Shown: piece after piece, positions 1 through 8,889 of the stretch | How positions within the stretch are numbered: position 1 is the first letter of the stretch | How the letters are laid out: every line of letters begins with the position of its first letter | Assembly: GCA_947453155.1 (NCBI GenBank) | Contig: CANGFE010000026.1 | Location: 1-32,435 of the forward strand | Reading direction: 5' to 3' | Origin: Beijerinckiaceae bacterium | GTDB taxonomy: Bacteria > Pseudomonadota > Alphaproteobacteria > Rhizobiales > Beijerinckiaceae | Length of the DNA: 32,435 nucleotides | The notes under the pieces: model-generated | Databases searched by the model: none | Told to the model about the DNA's origin: nothing | Seen by the model: only the letters and a program-made list of their open reading frames with translations | Position numbers and translations under genes: made by a program

Positions 1-1
1 G

Positions 2-1990
2 AAGCGCTTTGCCACAGGCGCTATGTCCTTCGGCTCGATCTCGCGTGAAGCCCATACAACACTCGCTGTTGCGATGAACCGCATCGGCGGTCGTTCCAAC
101 ACGGGTGAAGGTGGTGAAGAGCCCGATCGTTTCAAGCCGATGGCGAATGGCGATTCCATGCGCTCGTCGATCAAGCAGGTGGCTTCCGGCCGCTTCGGTG
201 TGACGACGGAATATCTCGTCAATTCCGACATGATGCAGATTAAAATGGCGCAGGGTGCCAAGCCCGGCGAAGGCGGTCAGCTGCCCGGCCATAAGGTCGA
301 TGCGGTCATCGCCAAAGTGCGCCATTCCACACAAGGTGTCGGCCTGATTTCGCCGCCGCCTCATCACGACATTTATTCCATCGAAGATCTGGCGCAGCTG
401 ATTTACGATCTGAAGAACGTCAATCCGGAAGCACTCGTCTCCGTGAAGCTCGTCTCTGAAGTCGGCGTCGGCACAGTGGCAGCTGGTGTTGCCAAGGGTC
501 GCTCCGATCATGTGACGATCTCGGGCTATGAAGGTGGCACGGGCGCCTCGCCGCTCTCCTCCATCAAGCATGCGGGTTCCCCATGGGAAATCGGTCTGGC
601 TGAAACGCATCAGACGCTCGTGCTGAACCGTCTGCGTTCGCGCATCACGGTGCAGGTCGATGGTGGTCTGCGCACGGGTCGCGATGTGATCGTCGGCGCG
701 CTTTTGGGTGCGGATGAATTCGGCTTTGCCACTGCGCCGCTGATTGCTGCGGGCTGTATCATGATGCGCAAGTGCCATCTCAACACCTGCCCGGTGGGCG
801 TGGCGACGCAGGATCCTGTGTTGCGCAAGCGCTTCGTCGGCCAGCCCGAGCATGTCATCAATTACTTCTTCTTCGTTGCGGAAGAAGTGCGCGAGATCAT
901 GGCTTCCATGGGCTATCGCACATTGAGCGAAATGACCGGCCAGATGCAGATGCTTGATCGCGATCGCGCGATTGATCATTGGAAGGCCAATGGTCTTGAT
1001 TTCTCGCGTCTCTTCCACAAGCCGGATGCTGGCAATCTGCCGATCTTCAAGACGGAAGATCAGGACCATAATCTTGGTGCCGTGCTCGACCGCACGCTCA
1101 TCGAAAAGGCCAAGCCCGCGATTGAAAATCGCGAGAAGGTGCGCATTGAGCTGCCGATCAATTCGGTCAATCGCTCAACGGGCGCCATGCTCTCGGGTGT
1201 GATCGCCAAGAAATATGGCCACAAGGGTCTAGCTGACGACACAGTGCATGTGAAGCTGAAGGGCACGGCTGGCCAGAGCTTCGGCGCATGGGTCGCTCAT
1301 GGCGTGACGCTCGAACTCGAAGGCGAAGCCAACGACTATGTTGGCAAGGGTCTTTCCGGTGGCAAGCTGATTGTCTATCCGCCGAAAGAGGCCAAGCAGA
1401 TCGTGCCGGAAGAATCGATCATCGTCGGCAATACCGTGCTCTATGGCGCGATCAATGGTGAATGCTATTTCCGCGGCGTCGCGGGTGAGCGTTTCGCCGT
1501 GCGCAATTCGGGCGCCATTGCGGTGGTCGAGGGCACAGGCGACCATGGTTGCGAATATATGACGGGTGGCATCATCGTCGTCATCGGCAAGACAGGTCGC
1601 AATTTTGCAGCCGGCATGTCGGGCGGTATTGCTTATGTGCTCGATGAAGACGGCACATTTGAAAGCCGCTGCAACATGTCGATGGTTGATCTCGAGCCGG
1701 TCGCTGAGGAAGAGGAGCTGAACCAGCGCCTCAACCATCAGGGTGGTGATCTCGAAGGTCATGGCCGCGTCGATGTTATGAGCGACATGACGCGCTTTGA
1801 CGCTGAACGTTTGCACCAGTTGATTGAAAATCATCAGCGCCACACGGGTTCGACCCGCGCCAAGCTGATCCTCGACAATTGGGATTCCTATAAATCGAAG
1901 TTCCGCAAAGTGATGCCGGTTGAATATCGCCGCGCGCTCGCTGAACTCATGTCACAGAAGGAGCAGCCTGTGGCTGCTGCGGGGGAGTAA
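2..1990 (+). CDS. gltB: Glutamate synthase (NADPH) large subunit, C-terminal part (5' end outside window)
   Basis: Catalyses the ammonia-transfer half of glutamate synthase, making glutamate from 2-oxoglutarate and glutamine-derived ammonia. The reading frame is open from base 2, so the N-terminal amidotransferase and central domains lie upstream of the window. Visible are the FMN-binding TIM barrel (for example [10 protein letters not shown] and the [10 protein letters not shown] stretch), the three cysteines of the 3Fe-4S cluster (GCIMMRKC followed by HLNTCPVG, spacing C-x5-C-x4-C), and the C-terminal glycine-rich beta-helix ([12 protein letters not shown] and later repeats). The first ATG at 23 is internal: the codons before it encode KRFATGA, which belongs to the conserved motif. 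The gene ends 4 bases before gltD, and its last codons carry the gltD ribosome binding site, so the two form an operon. Identification is very secure. Confidence 0.97.
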   Translation, partial: KRFATGAMSFGSISREAHTTLAVAMNRIGGRSNTGEGGEEPDRFKPMANGDSMRSSIKQVASGRFGVTTEYLVNSDMMQIKMAQGAKPGEGGQLPGHKVDAVIAKVRHSTQGVGLISPPPHHDIYSIEDLAQLIYDLKNVNPEALVSVKLVSEVGVGTVAAGVAKGRSDHVTISGYEGGTGASPLSSIKHAGSPWEIGLAETHQTLVLNRLRSRITVQVDGGLRTGRDVIVGALLGADEFGFATAPLIAAGCIMMRKCHLNTCPVGVATQDPVLRKRFVGQPEHVINYFFFVAEEVREIMASMGYRTLSEMTGQMQMLDRDRAIDHWKANGLDFSRLFHKPDAGNLPIFKTEDQDHNLGAVLDRTLIEKAKPAIENREKVRIELPINSVNRSTGAMLSGVIAKKYGHKGLADDTVHVKLKGTAGQSFGAWVAHGVTLELEGEANDYVGKGLSGGKLIVYPPKEAKQIVPEESIIVGNTVLYGAINGECYFRGVAGERFAVRNSGAIAVVEGTGDHGCEYMTGGIIVVIGKTGRNFAAGMSGGIAYVLDEDGTFESRCNMSMVDLEPVAEEEELNQRLNHQGGDLEGHGRVDVMSDMTRFDAERLHQLIENHQRHTGSTRAKLILDNWDSYKSKFRKVMPVEYRRALAELMSQKEQPVAAAGE

Positions 1991-1994
1991 TCCG

Positions 1995-3413
1995 ATGGGT
2001 AAGGTAACCGGATTTCTCGAAATCGATCGTCGCGACCGTCGCTATGCGCCGGCCTCTGATCGTATTCGCCACTACAAGGAATTTGTGATCCCGCTGTCGG
2101 AAGAAGCGGTCAAGGATCAGGCCGCGCGTTGCATGAACTGCGGCATTCCTTATTGCCACAACGGCTGCCCGGTGAATAACCAGATCCCCGATTGGAATGA
2201 TCTGGTTTACAACGGCAATTGGGAAGAAGCGTCGCGCAATCTGCACTCGACGAATAATTTCCCGGAATTTACCGGCCGTGTTTGCCCTGCACCTTGCGAA
2301 GCATCCTGCACGCTGAACCTCAATGATCAGTCCGTGACGATCAAGTCGATCGAATGTGCGATTGTTGATCGCGCCTGGTCGGAAGGTTGGCTGGCGCCAG
2401 AAGTGCCATCGCACAAGACCGGCAAGAAGATTGCTGTTGTGGGCTCGGGCCCCGCGGGTCTCGCGGCTGCCCAGCAGCTCGCGCGTGTTGGCCATGATGT
2501 GCATGTGTTCGAAAAGAATGCGCGCGCTGGTGGCCTGCTCCGCTATGGCATTCCTGACTTCAAAATGGAAAAGCAACTCATCGACCGTCGCGTGAAGCAG
2601 ATGGAAGGTGAAGGCGTGACCTTCCATTACAATGTGAATGTCGGCGTTTCGATGAAGGTCGAAGACCTCATCGACACGCATGACGCGGTGATTTTGGCGG
2701 GCGGGGCTGAAAAGCCGCGCGATCTGCCGATCCCGGGTCGTGAATTGGCGGGTGTGCATTTCGCCATGGATTTCCTGCCGCAGCAGAATCGTCGCGTTTC
2801 GAAAGAACCGCTGACGACCAATGCCCCGATCCTGGCATCTGGCAAACATGTTGTCGTCATCGGTGGTGGTGATACGGGTTCGGACTGCATCGGCACCTCG
2901 GTGCGCCAGGGCGCGCTGTCGGTGACGCAGCTCGAAATTATGCCCAAGCCACCGGAGAAGGAAAACAAGCTTCTCACTTGGCCGGAATGGCCGCTGAAGA
3001 TGCGCACGTCTTCTTCGCATGAAGAAGGTGCGGAGCGTGACTTTGCCGTGAATACGGTTGAATTCGGTGGCGAGAACGGCGCAGTCAAATCGCTGAAATG
3101 CGTGCGCGTCGATGGAAAATTCCAGCCGGTTCCCGGCACGGAATTCGAAATCAAGGCTGATCTCGTTCTTCTCGCCATGGGTTTCGTGGCGCCGATTCAA
3201 GACGGCTTGCTGAATGGTCTGGGTGTGAAGCTCGACAATCGCGGCAATGTCGCGGCTGACACGCTCAGCTACAAGGCGTCGAAAGAAAAGGTCTTCGCTT
3301 GCGGCGACATGCGTCGCGGCCAGTCGCTCGTTGTTTGGGCGATCCGCGAAGGTCGCCAGACAGCGCATTCGGTCGATCAGTTCCTGATGGGCTCGACCGT
3401 TCTGCCGCGCTGA
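1995..3413 (+). CDS. gltD: Glutamate synthase (NADPH) small subunit
   Basis: The FAD-dependent, NADPH-oxidising subunit that feeds electrons through iron-sulphur clusters to GltB. At 472 residues it has the usual length. The N-terminus carries the cysteine clusters [15 protein letters not shown] and CPAPCEASC that bind 4Fe-4S centres. These are followed by an FAD-binding Rossmann motif ([16 protein letters not shown]) and a second dinucleotide motif for NADPH ([12 protein letters not shown]). The near-C-terminal segment [16 protein letters not shown] is typical of the family. The ATG at 1995 is chosen because GGGGGAG at about 1981-1987 sits at ribosome-binding distance and the protein begins with the expected MGKVTGF. 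An upstream ATG at 1920 in the same frame lies inside gltB and is rejected. A large palindrome follows the stop. Confidence 0.97.
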   Translation: MGKVTGFLEIDRRDRRYAPASDRIRHYKEFVIPLSEEAVKDQAARCMNCGIPYCHNGCPVNNQIPDWNDLVYNGNWEEASRNLHSTNNFPEFTGRVCPAPCEASCTLNLNDQSVTIKSIECAIVDRAWSEGWLAPEVPSHKTGKKIAVVGSGPAGLAAAQQLARVGHDVHVFEKNARAGGLLRYGIPDFKMEKQLIDRRVKQMEGEGVTFHYNVNVGVSMKVEDLIDTHDAVILAGGAEKPRDLPIPGRELAGVHFAMDFLPQQNRRVSKEPLTTNAPILASGKHVVVIGGGDTGSDCIGTSVRQGALSVTQLEIMPKPPEKENKLLTWPEWPLKMRTSSSHEEGAERDFAVNTVEFGGENGAVKSLKCVRVDGKFQPVPGTEFEIKADLVLLAMGFVAPIQDGLLNGLGVKLDNRGNVAADTLSYKASKEKVFACGDMRRGQSLVVWAIREGRQTAHSVDQFLMGSTVLPR

Positions 3414-3426
3414 GTCAGTTTTTTAC

Positions 3427-3507
3427 CGTCATTGCGAGCGCAAGCGCGAAGCAACCCAGAAGCACCACGTGAGGCTTCTGGGTTGCTTCGCTTCGCTCGC
3501 AATGACG
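3427..3507. repeat. REP-like imperfect palindrome, possible bidirectional terminator
   Basis: The left arm, about 3427-3463, and the right arm, about 3474-3507, are reverse complements apart from a three-base bulge; the loop is about ten bases. The ends read CGTCATTGCGAGCG and CGCTCGCAATGACG, a sequence style known as a dispersed intergenic palindrome in many proteobacteria. It fills the gap between the convergent stops of gltD and the lytic transglycosylase, so it could fold in both transcripts. There is no long T-run after either arm, so factor-independent termination is uncertain. Only one copy occurs in this window. Confidence 0.75.
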
Positions 3508-3521
3508 CGCGCGGGTCTGTA

Positions 3522-4760
3522 TCAATTTGCGCGGCGCAGACGCTCTAGAAGAGCGAGATTGGCAAAGCCATCAGGCTCAAGCCCCGCTTTGCGTTGATAT
3601 TGACGAATGGCAGCTTGCGCTTTCTCGCCAATCTTGCCGTCGAGCTTGCCAATATCATAGCCCATGCGCACCAGCTGCTTTTGAATTTCGAGCGATTGCT
3701 CGGCATCAGGCATGCGCTCATGCACCGGCCATTTTCCGACAAGACCATCTGTGCCTGCCAAGCGATCTGACAAAAGCGCAACGCCGAGCGCGTAAGCGGT
3801 CGATGTATTATAGGCTTTGATCGCTTGGAAATTTTTCGTCACCAGAAACGCTGGGCCTTGCTTCCCAGCTGGCAGGAGAAGCGTGGCATCACCCGTTTTT
3901 GGCATGGTGCTGCCATCGGCAATTTTTACGCCTGCGCGTGCCCATTCCGTGAAGGAGCGTTCTGTATTTGGCTCGTATTTGAGGAGCGAAAATCCCTGCG
4001 GCAGAAGTACTTCATAGCCCCAGGTCCAGTCACGCACCCAGCCATGTTCGGCGAGGTAATTGGCGGTCGAGGCCAAGGCATCAGGTGCGCTGGTCCAGAT
4101 GTTTTTGTGATTGTCGCCATCCCAATCGACTGCATATTTCATGAAGCTTGAGGGCATGAATTGCGTCTGGCCCATGGCGCCAGCCCAGGAGCCCAGCATA
4201 TTTTCAGGCTCGATATGTCCTTGTTCCAGAATTTGCAGTGCGACGATCAGCTCATTGCGAAAGAATGTGCCGCGATAACCGGATGCAGCAAGAGTTGCCA
4301 GCGAACGCACGACATTCATCTTGCCCGAAAAGCCGCCGTAATTGGTTTCCATGCCCCAGACCGCGAGCACAACATAGCGGTCGACGCCATATTTGCTTTC
4401 AATGCGCGCCAGCGTTTTTTCGAATTCCTTGGCGCGTGCCTCGCCGCGCTCAAGGCGTTGGGGCGATACAGCGCTGGTGATGTAATGCCAGATTGGCTTT
4501 ACAAATTCCGATTGCTTGCCGGTGATTTTGATCACGGATGCATCCGGCGTGAGCTTGCCGAGCGCGGCATCGAATGTGGCGCGCGAGACGCCGGCCTTGT
4601 ACGCATCCGGCCAGAGATTTGTGACGAAGGTGCGGAATTGTGCGTCGCTGACGGGTGCGGCTTCCTGCGCACGGGCGTGGACGGTGGCGACCATCAGCCC
4701 CGCGCAGAAAAGTGCAAACAGCACAAGCGTGCGGATGATTTGGCCGGGCGAGCAAATCAT
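3522..4760 (-). CDS. Lytic murein transglycosylase (MltB family) with C-terminal peptidoglycan-binding domain
   Basis: Predicted periplasmic enzyme that cleaves peptidoglycan glycan strands non-hydrolytically. From the ATG at 4760 it is 412 residues, with a hydrophobic signal segment (IIRTLVLFALFCAGLMVA) ending near ARAQ. The catalytic domain holds the family signature VWGMETNYGGFSG, whose Glu is the expected catalytic residue, then ASGYRGTFFRNEL and GSWAGAMGQTQFMPSSF. The last 60 residues form a PG_binding_1 domain (IQKQLVRMGYDIGKLDGKIG and AIRQYQRKAGL). An in-frame ATG at 4841 would add 27 residues before the signal peptide; I prefer 4760 because it gives a normal signal peptide, but neither start has a strong ribosome binding site. 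The gene is divergent from the hydrolase at 4997. The exact subfamily member is not assigned. Confidence 0.9.
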   Translation of the reverse strand: MICSPGQIIRTLVLFALFCAGLMVATVHARAQEAAPVSDAQFRTFVTNLWPDAYKAGVSRATFDAALGKLTPDASVIKITGKQSEFVKPIWHYITSAVSPQRLERGEARAKEFEKTLARIESKYGVDRYVVLAVWGMETNYGGFSGKMNVVRSLATLAASGYRGTFFRNELIVALQILEQGHIEPENMLGSWAGAMGQTQFMPSSFMKYAVDWDGDNHKNIWTSAPDALASTANYLAEHGWVRDWTWGYEVLLPQGFSLLKYEPNTERSFTEWARAGVKIADGSTMPKTGDATLLLPAGKQGPAFLVTKNFQAIKAYNTSTAYALGVALLSDRLAGTDGLVGKWPVHERMPDAEQSLEIQKQLVRMGYDIGKLDGKIGEKAQAAIRQYQRKAGLEPDGFANLALLERLRRAN

Positions 4761-4996
4761 CTCGCGCTGGCCGATGGGCGCGAGGGATGTCACCCGCCCC
4801 GGATATGCTGAACGCCTCAACACAGCAAAGCCACTCCACATGAGGTCTGATCGCCTTTTAGAAGCGAATCTGGGGGACCTTAGGGTGCTTTCGTTTCCGA
4901 ATTATTTACCACGATGGAAAAAAGCGCGGGGAGCTTTACGCGGGCGCCTGTGGGGCTCAAGATTGGGGTCAAGCATTAAGAAAAGAGGGAGGCCCC

Positions 4997-5827
4997 ATGC
5001 CCCGCACATTTGAGATTGGCCATATTCGCATCACGCCGCTGCTGGATGGCGACCTCGACGCGGCACTCGATAAAGTGCCCGATCCCGTCGATCGCGCAGC
5101 TGCGACGGAGCTGATTGCTCAGGCAGGCGGCGACAAGGCGCTGACCATGGATTGCCACGCTTTCCTGCTGCATCTGCCCAACGGCCCCGTGCTGATTGAT
5201 GCGGGCACGGGCACGATGATGCATTCCCGTCTTGGTCATTTGCACAAGCGTCTCGCTGAGACGGGCGTCAAACATGCGGACATTCGCGCGGTCTATCTCA
5301 CCCATGTGCACAAGGATCATTTTGGTGGTCTGGTCGATGATGCGGGTGTGGCCATGTTCCCCAATGCAGAAATTGTTTTGCATGAGGTGGAAGCCGATTT
5401 CTGGTTTGATACGCAGCCAGAAAATATGCCCGAGCGCGCCCGCGGCACGCTGCATATGAATGACAAGGCGTTCCGCCCCTATCTCGACCGGATTCGCCGC
5501 GTGCCGGAAGGGGGCGGTGAAGCCGGCATTGCTGCGCGGCTTGCGCCGGGCCATACACCGGGACATACGGCTTGGGTGATTGAGACAGGTGCAGAGCCGA
5601 TCATCGCTTGGGGTGACGTGGTGCATCTGGCGGCTTTGCATTTGGTGCGCCCGCAAACTGCGATGATTTATGATCTTGATCCCAAGACAGCGGGCGAAAC
5701 GCGCAAGGCGATGCTGGAATGGGTCGTCTCAAACGGCGCTATAGTCGCGGCGGCACATATGGATCATCCCGGCATTGGTCGCCTGCGGCGTGATCCGGAT
5801 CGCTATTCTTTCGTGCCGCTGTCCTGA
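4997..5827 (+). CDS. MBL-fold metallo-hydrolase, lactonase / parathion-hydrolase-like
   Basis: A 276-residue metallo-beta-lactamase-fold hydrolase. The zinc signature HVHKDH is at residues 103-108. Downstream metal ligands are visible as APGHTPGHT (about 183-191), WGDVVH (about 208) and AAHMDHPG near the C-terminus. This arrangement, with an N-terminal LLDGDLDAAL segment, resembles the methyl-parathion-hydrolase and AHL-lactonase-like group, but the substrate cannot be read from sequence. No signal peptide is seen, so it is probably cytoplasmic. The start is well supported by GAGGGAGG at 4985-4992. The last 25 bases overlap the 3' end of galE on the other strand. Confidence 0.88.
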   Translation: MPRTFEIGHIRITPLLDGDLDAALDKVPDPVDRAAATELIAQAGGDKALTMDCHAFLLHLPNGPVLIDAGTGTMMHSRLGHLHKRLAETGVKHADIRAVYLTHVHKDHFGGLVDDAGVAMFPNAEIVLHEVEADFWFDTQPENMPERARGTLHMNDKAFRPYLDRIRRVPEGGGEAGIAARLAPGHTPGHTAWVIETGAEPIIAWGDVVHLAALHLVRPQTAMIYDLDPKTAGETRKAMLEWVVSNGAIVAAAHMDHPGIGRLRRDPDRYSFVPLS

Positions 5828-6810
5828 TTTCGACGATTATGCAGCCGGCGCTCCCAGTCGAGTGCCTGCTGTGTGATTTTGGCAAGATCGTCAAAAAGTG
5901 GCGTCCAGCTGAGCTTTTCGCGCACGCGCGCATTGCCAGCCACAATGGCGGCCGGGTCTCCGGGGCGTCGCTCGGACGTTTTCACGGGGAAGTCGATGCC
6001 GGAGACTTTCTTCATCGTCTCGATGACTTCGCGCACAGAATAAGCGCGCTCGTAGCCGCAATTGCAGATGAGATTGTCACCGCCTTGGCGCAAATGCGTG
6101 AGGCCCGCCATATGTGCGCGCGCCAGATCTGTGACTTGAATATAGTCGCGTAAACACGTGCCATCGGGTGTCGGGTAGTCTGTCCCAAAGATTTGCAGTG
6201 CGGGCTTGATGCCGAGCGCGGCTTGCGCTGCGAGTTTCACCAGATGCGTCGCAATGGTGCAAGATTCGCCGGCGCGGCCTTGCGGGTCTGCGCCAGCAAC
6301 ATTGAAGTAGCGCAGAATGACAAAGCGCAGTCCATGCGCGCGGCTGGCATCTTCCAGCATCCATTCGCACATGAGTTTCGAGCGGCCATAAGGTGAAACA
6401 GGCGTGAGCGGCTCGTTCTCTGTGACCGGATTGGCTTTGGGTTCGCCATAGACGGCGGCCGTCGACGAAAAAATGAAATTCTTGACGCCGCCTTTGATCG
6501 CGCAATCAATCAGATTGCGCGTCTGGCTCGTATTGTGATCGTAATAGTCGAGCGGTTGGCTGACCGAATCCGAGACAATAATTTTCCCCGCAAAATGGAT
6601 GATCCCGGTCACGCCATGGTCGCGGATGATCTGGCTAACAAGCGCCTGGTCGCCACATTCACCTTCAAAGAAAGGCACGCCTTCGGGTACGGCCCAGCGA
6701 AAGCCGGTGGAGAGATTATCCAGGACGATGGGCTGCTCGCCGGCATCCAGAAGCTCCAGGACCATATGGCTGCCGATATAGCCGGCGCCCCCCGTGACCA
6801 GAACGCTCAT
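5803..6810 (-). CDS. galE: UDP-glucose 4-epimerase
   Basis: Interconverts UDP-glucose and UDP-galactose in the cytoplasm for exopolysaccharide and lipopolysaccharide synthesis. The 335-residue protein is a short-chain dehydrogenase/reductase of the extended type. It starts with the NAD-binding motif VTGGAGYIGSHMV; the catalytic elements are FSSTAAVYGEP (Ser/Thr) and PVSPYGRSKLMCE (Tyr-x3-Lys). Other family marks are HFAGKIIVSDSV and RYFNVAGADPQGRAGE. It is divergent from galU across 141 bases, which fits shared control of UDP-sugar supply. The 3' end overlaps the preceding hydrolase gene by 25 bases. Confidence 0.95.
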   Translation of the reverse strand: MSVLVTGGAGYIGSHMVLELLDAGEQPIVLDNLSTGFRWAVPEGVPFFEGECGDQALVSQIIRDHGVTGIIHFAGKIIVSDSVSQPLDYYDHNTSQTRNLIDCAIKGGVKNFIFSSTAAVYGEPKANPVTENEPLTPVSPYGRSKLMCEWMLEDASRAHGLRFVILRYFNVAGADPQGRAGESCTIATHLVKLAAQAALGIKPALQIFGTDYPTPDGTCLRDYIQVTDLARAHMAGLTHLRQGGDNLICNCGYERAYSVREVIETMKKVSGIDFPVKTSERRPGDPAAIVAGNARVREKLSWTPLFDDLAKITQQALDWERRLHNRRNQDSGTKE

Positions 6811-6878
6811 TAACCTTCACCCCATTCGTGCCTGCTATAGACTGCCACAGGAATGCCCCGATCAGGGGTTTAACCCGT

Positions 6879-6919
6879 CTAGCTGCGCTTGCGTTCCGCA
6901 AGCTCCGGGCGCAGCCTAG
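6879..6919. promoter_or_regulatory. Long hairpin in the galE-galU divergent region
   Basis: CTAGCTGCGC (6879-6888) pairs with GCGCAGCCTAG (6909-6919), with one bulged C. Inside it TTGCG (6889-6893) pairs with CGCAA (6897-6901) around a TTC loop, leaving a seven-base bulge. The whole lies 32 bases before the galU ATG and could be a leader structure of galU or a protein-binding palindrome. No T-run follows, so it is not a terminator. Its role is inferred only from position. Confidence 0.5.
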
Positions 6920-6951
6920 CCGTCCTTTGGTTAATCGTTTGGAATAGCCCT

Positions 6952-7836
6952 ATGAAGCGTGTTCGCAAAGCCGTCTTTCCTGTCGCGGGCCTCGGCACCC
7001 GCGTGTTGCCCGCCACCAAGGCCATTCCAAAAGAAATGCTGACCGTCGTCGACCGCCCTGTGCTGCAGCATGCGGTGGATGAAGCGCGCGAAGCGGGCAT
7101 TGAACATTTCGTCTTTGTGACCGGCCGCAACAAGCAGGTGATCGAAGATCACTTCGACATGTCCTATGAGCTGGAAGATACGCTGCAGAAGCGCGGCAAG
7201 CTGAAAGAATATGAAGCGCTGATGGCGGATCTGCCAGCTGCAGGTGCGACCAGTTTTACGCGCCAGCAAGCCCCCTTGGGCTTGGGCCATGCGGTTTGGT
7301 GCGCGCGCGATATTATTGGCGACGAGCCTTTCGCTGTCATTCTGCCTGACATGATCACGCTGCCTGGCCAGCGCAAGACGCGGTGCATTGCGCAATGTCT
7401 TGACGCGTATGAAAAGCATGGCGGCAATATTATCGCGGTTGAAGAAGTGCCGCCGGAAGACACGCATATGTATGGCGTGGTGTCGGTGAAACAGGATTTT
7501 GGTGCGACCTTCCAGATTGGCGGCATGGTTGAAAAGCCGCCGAAGGGCACAGCGCCGTCCAATCTGATTATTTCTGGTCGCTATGTGCTGGAGCCGCAGA
7601 TTTTCGACATTCTCGAAAAGATCGAAAAGGGCGCGGGCGGCGAGATTCAGCTGACCGATGGCATGAAGAAGCTTTCCGAAAGCCAAGATTTCTTCGGCGT
7701 GCGTTTTGACGGGCGTACCTGCGATACGGGCTCGAAGCTGGGCTTCCTGATGGCCAATGTCGCTTTTGCTCTGGAGCGTCCTGACATTGCGCCTGCATTC
7801 AAGGCGGAGATGAAGAAGCTGATCGGCTCGCTGTGA
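6952..7836 (+). CDS. galU: UTP-glucose-1-phosphate uridylyltransferase
   Basis: Makes UDP-glucose from UTP and glucose-1-phosphate, supplying envelope and storage polysaccharides. The 294-residue protein has the nucleotidyltransferase signature near its start (FPVAGLGTRVLPATKAIPKE), then VVDRPVLQHAVDEA, FVTGRNKQVIEDHFD, and the metal-binding FAVILPDMI. GMVEKPP and LTDGMKKL are further GalU marks. The ATG at 6952 gives the expected MKRVRKAVFPVAG N-terminus; an in-frame start at 6889 would add 21 residues translated from the hairpin region and is rejected. kdsD follows 48 bases downstream on the same strand, probably in the same transcript, so UDP-glucose and Kdo precursor synthesis may be coupled. 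Confidence 0.96.
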   Translation: MKRVRKAVFPVAGLGTRVLPATKAIPKEMLTVVDRPVLQHAVDEAREAGIEHFVFVTGRNKQVIEDHFDMSYELEDTLQKRGKLKEYEALMADLPAAGATSFTRQQAPLGLGHAVWCARDIIGDEPFAVILPDMITLPGQRKTRCIAQCLDAYEKHGGNIIAVEEVPPEDTHMYGVVSVKQDFGATFQIGGMVEKPPKGTAPSNLIISGRYVLEPQIFDILEKIEKGAGGEIQLTDGMKKLSESQDFFGVRFDGRTCDTGSKLGFLMANVAFALERPDIAPAFKAEMKKLIGSL

Positions 7837-7884
7837 GTCTTTGGCAGGGTTCCCTCTTGAGCTTGGCGCTGGTATGAAAGCCGC

Positions 7885-8874
7885 ATGACATCAAGCGCAC
7901 ATTCATCCCAATTGGCGAAAGCCTCCGCCTTGCGCACGCTCGGACTTGAGCGTGCCGGCATTGCGGCGATTGAAGCCGAACTTAGCAATGGTCTTGGCGA
8001 TCTCTTCGCCCGCGCGGTGGAGTTGATCCTCGCTGCAAGCGGTCGTGTGATTGTCACCGGCATGGGCAAGTCGGGCCATGTGGGCCGCAAGATTGCAGCG
8101 ACTTTGGCCTCAACCGGACAACCGGCTTATTTCGTCCATCCGGGTGAAGCGAGTCACGGTGATCTGGGCATGATCCAGCAAGGCGATGTGATCCTCGCTT
8201 TGTCCTGGTCGGGCGAGACATCGGAGCTTGCTGATATCATCACTTATTCGCGGCGCTTCCAGATTGGTCTGATTTCGATCACGTCGAAATTGGAAAGCGC
8301 GCTTGGCAGTGAGGCAGACGTCTGTCTGGCTTTGCCCAAGAGTGAAGAAGCTTGCCCGAACGGGCTCGCGCCAACAACGTCGACGACTATGCAATTGGCT
8401 TTGGGTGATGCGCTCGCTGTTGCGCTGCTCGAAGCCAAAGGATTCACGGCGCAAGATTTCCGCGTCTTCCATCCCGGCGGCAAATTGGGCGCCAAGCTCA
8501 CTTTCGTGCGCGATATTATGCATCGCGATGATCGTGTGCCTTTGGTGAAGCTGGGCGTGGCCATGGGCGAGGCTGTGGTGCAGATTTCGGCCAAGGGTTT
8601 TGGCTGTGTGGGCGTGGTCAATGTCGATGGCACGCTCGCAGGCATAGTGACAGATGGCGATTTACGCCGTCACATGCGCCCCGATCTCATGGTTGCGAAA
8701 GTGGATGATGTGATGACGCGCGCACCGCGCACCGTCACGCCTGAGACTTTGGGCGTTGAAGCGCTGGAAATGCTGAATGCGCGCAAGATCAGCGCTATGC
8801 TTGTGGTGGATCAGGCCAACAAGCCGTGCGGCATTGTGCATTTGCATGATCTGTTGCGCTTGGGCGTCGCCTAA
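7885..8874 (+). CDS. kdsD: KpsF/GutQ-family arabinose-5-phosphate isomerase
   Basis: Predicted to convert ribulose-5-phosphate to arabinose-5-phosphate, the first step towards Kdo for lipopolysaccharide. The 329-residue length is typical. The first two-thirds is a SIS sugar-isomerase domain (VTGMGKSGHVGRKIAATLAS, HPGEASHGDLGM, LALSWSGETSELADI). A pair of CBS domains follows (from about residue 208, with DIMHRDDRVPLVKL and DVMTRAPRTVTPETLGVEAL). The C-terminal GIVHLHDLLRLGVA is the family ending. It sits downstream of galU and convergent with hisN. Orthologues may be called kpsF when placed in capsule loci; no capsule genes are visible here, so kdsD is preferred. Confidence 0.92.
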   Translation: MTSSAHSSQLAKASALRTLGLERAGIAAIEAELSNGLGDLFARAVELILAASGRVIVTGMGKSGHVGRKIAATLASTGQPAYFVHPGEASHGDLGMIQQGDVILALSWSGETSELADIITYSRRFQIGLISITSKLESALGSEADVCLALPKSEEACPNGLAPTTSTTMQLALGDALAVALLEAKGFTAQDFRVFHPGGKLGAKLTFVRDIMHRDDRVPLVKLGVAMGEAVVQISAKGFGCVGVVNVDGTLAGIVTDGDLRRHMRPDLMVAKVDDVMTRAPRTVTPETLGVEALEMLNARKISAMLVVDQANKPCGIVHLHDLLRLGVA

Positions 8875-8889
8875 GCGCACGCACTTTCA

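Noticed and set aside
1229-1843. 204-codon minus-strand frame opposite gltB
   Set aside because: It lies wholly within the conserved C-terminal glutamate synthase domain; the composition is that of a reverse-frame shadow.
1947-3368. Long open frame (473 codons) on the minus strand opposite gltD
   Set aside because: It mirrors gltD codon positions, shows no protein family motif, and gltD itself is unmistakable.
6889-6951. N-terminal extension of galU
   Set aside because: It translates the hairpin region; the known GalU N-terminus begins at 6952.
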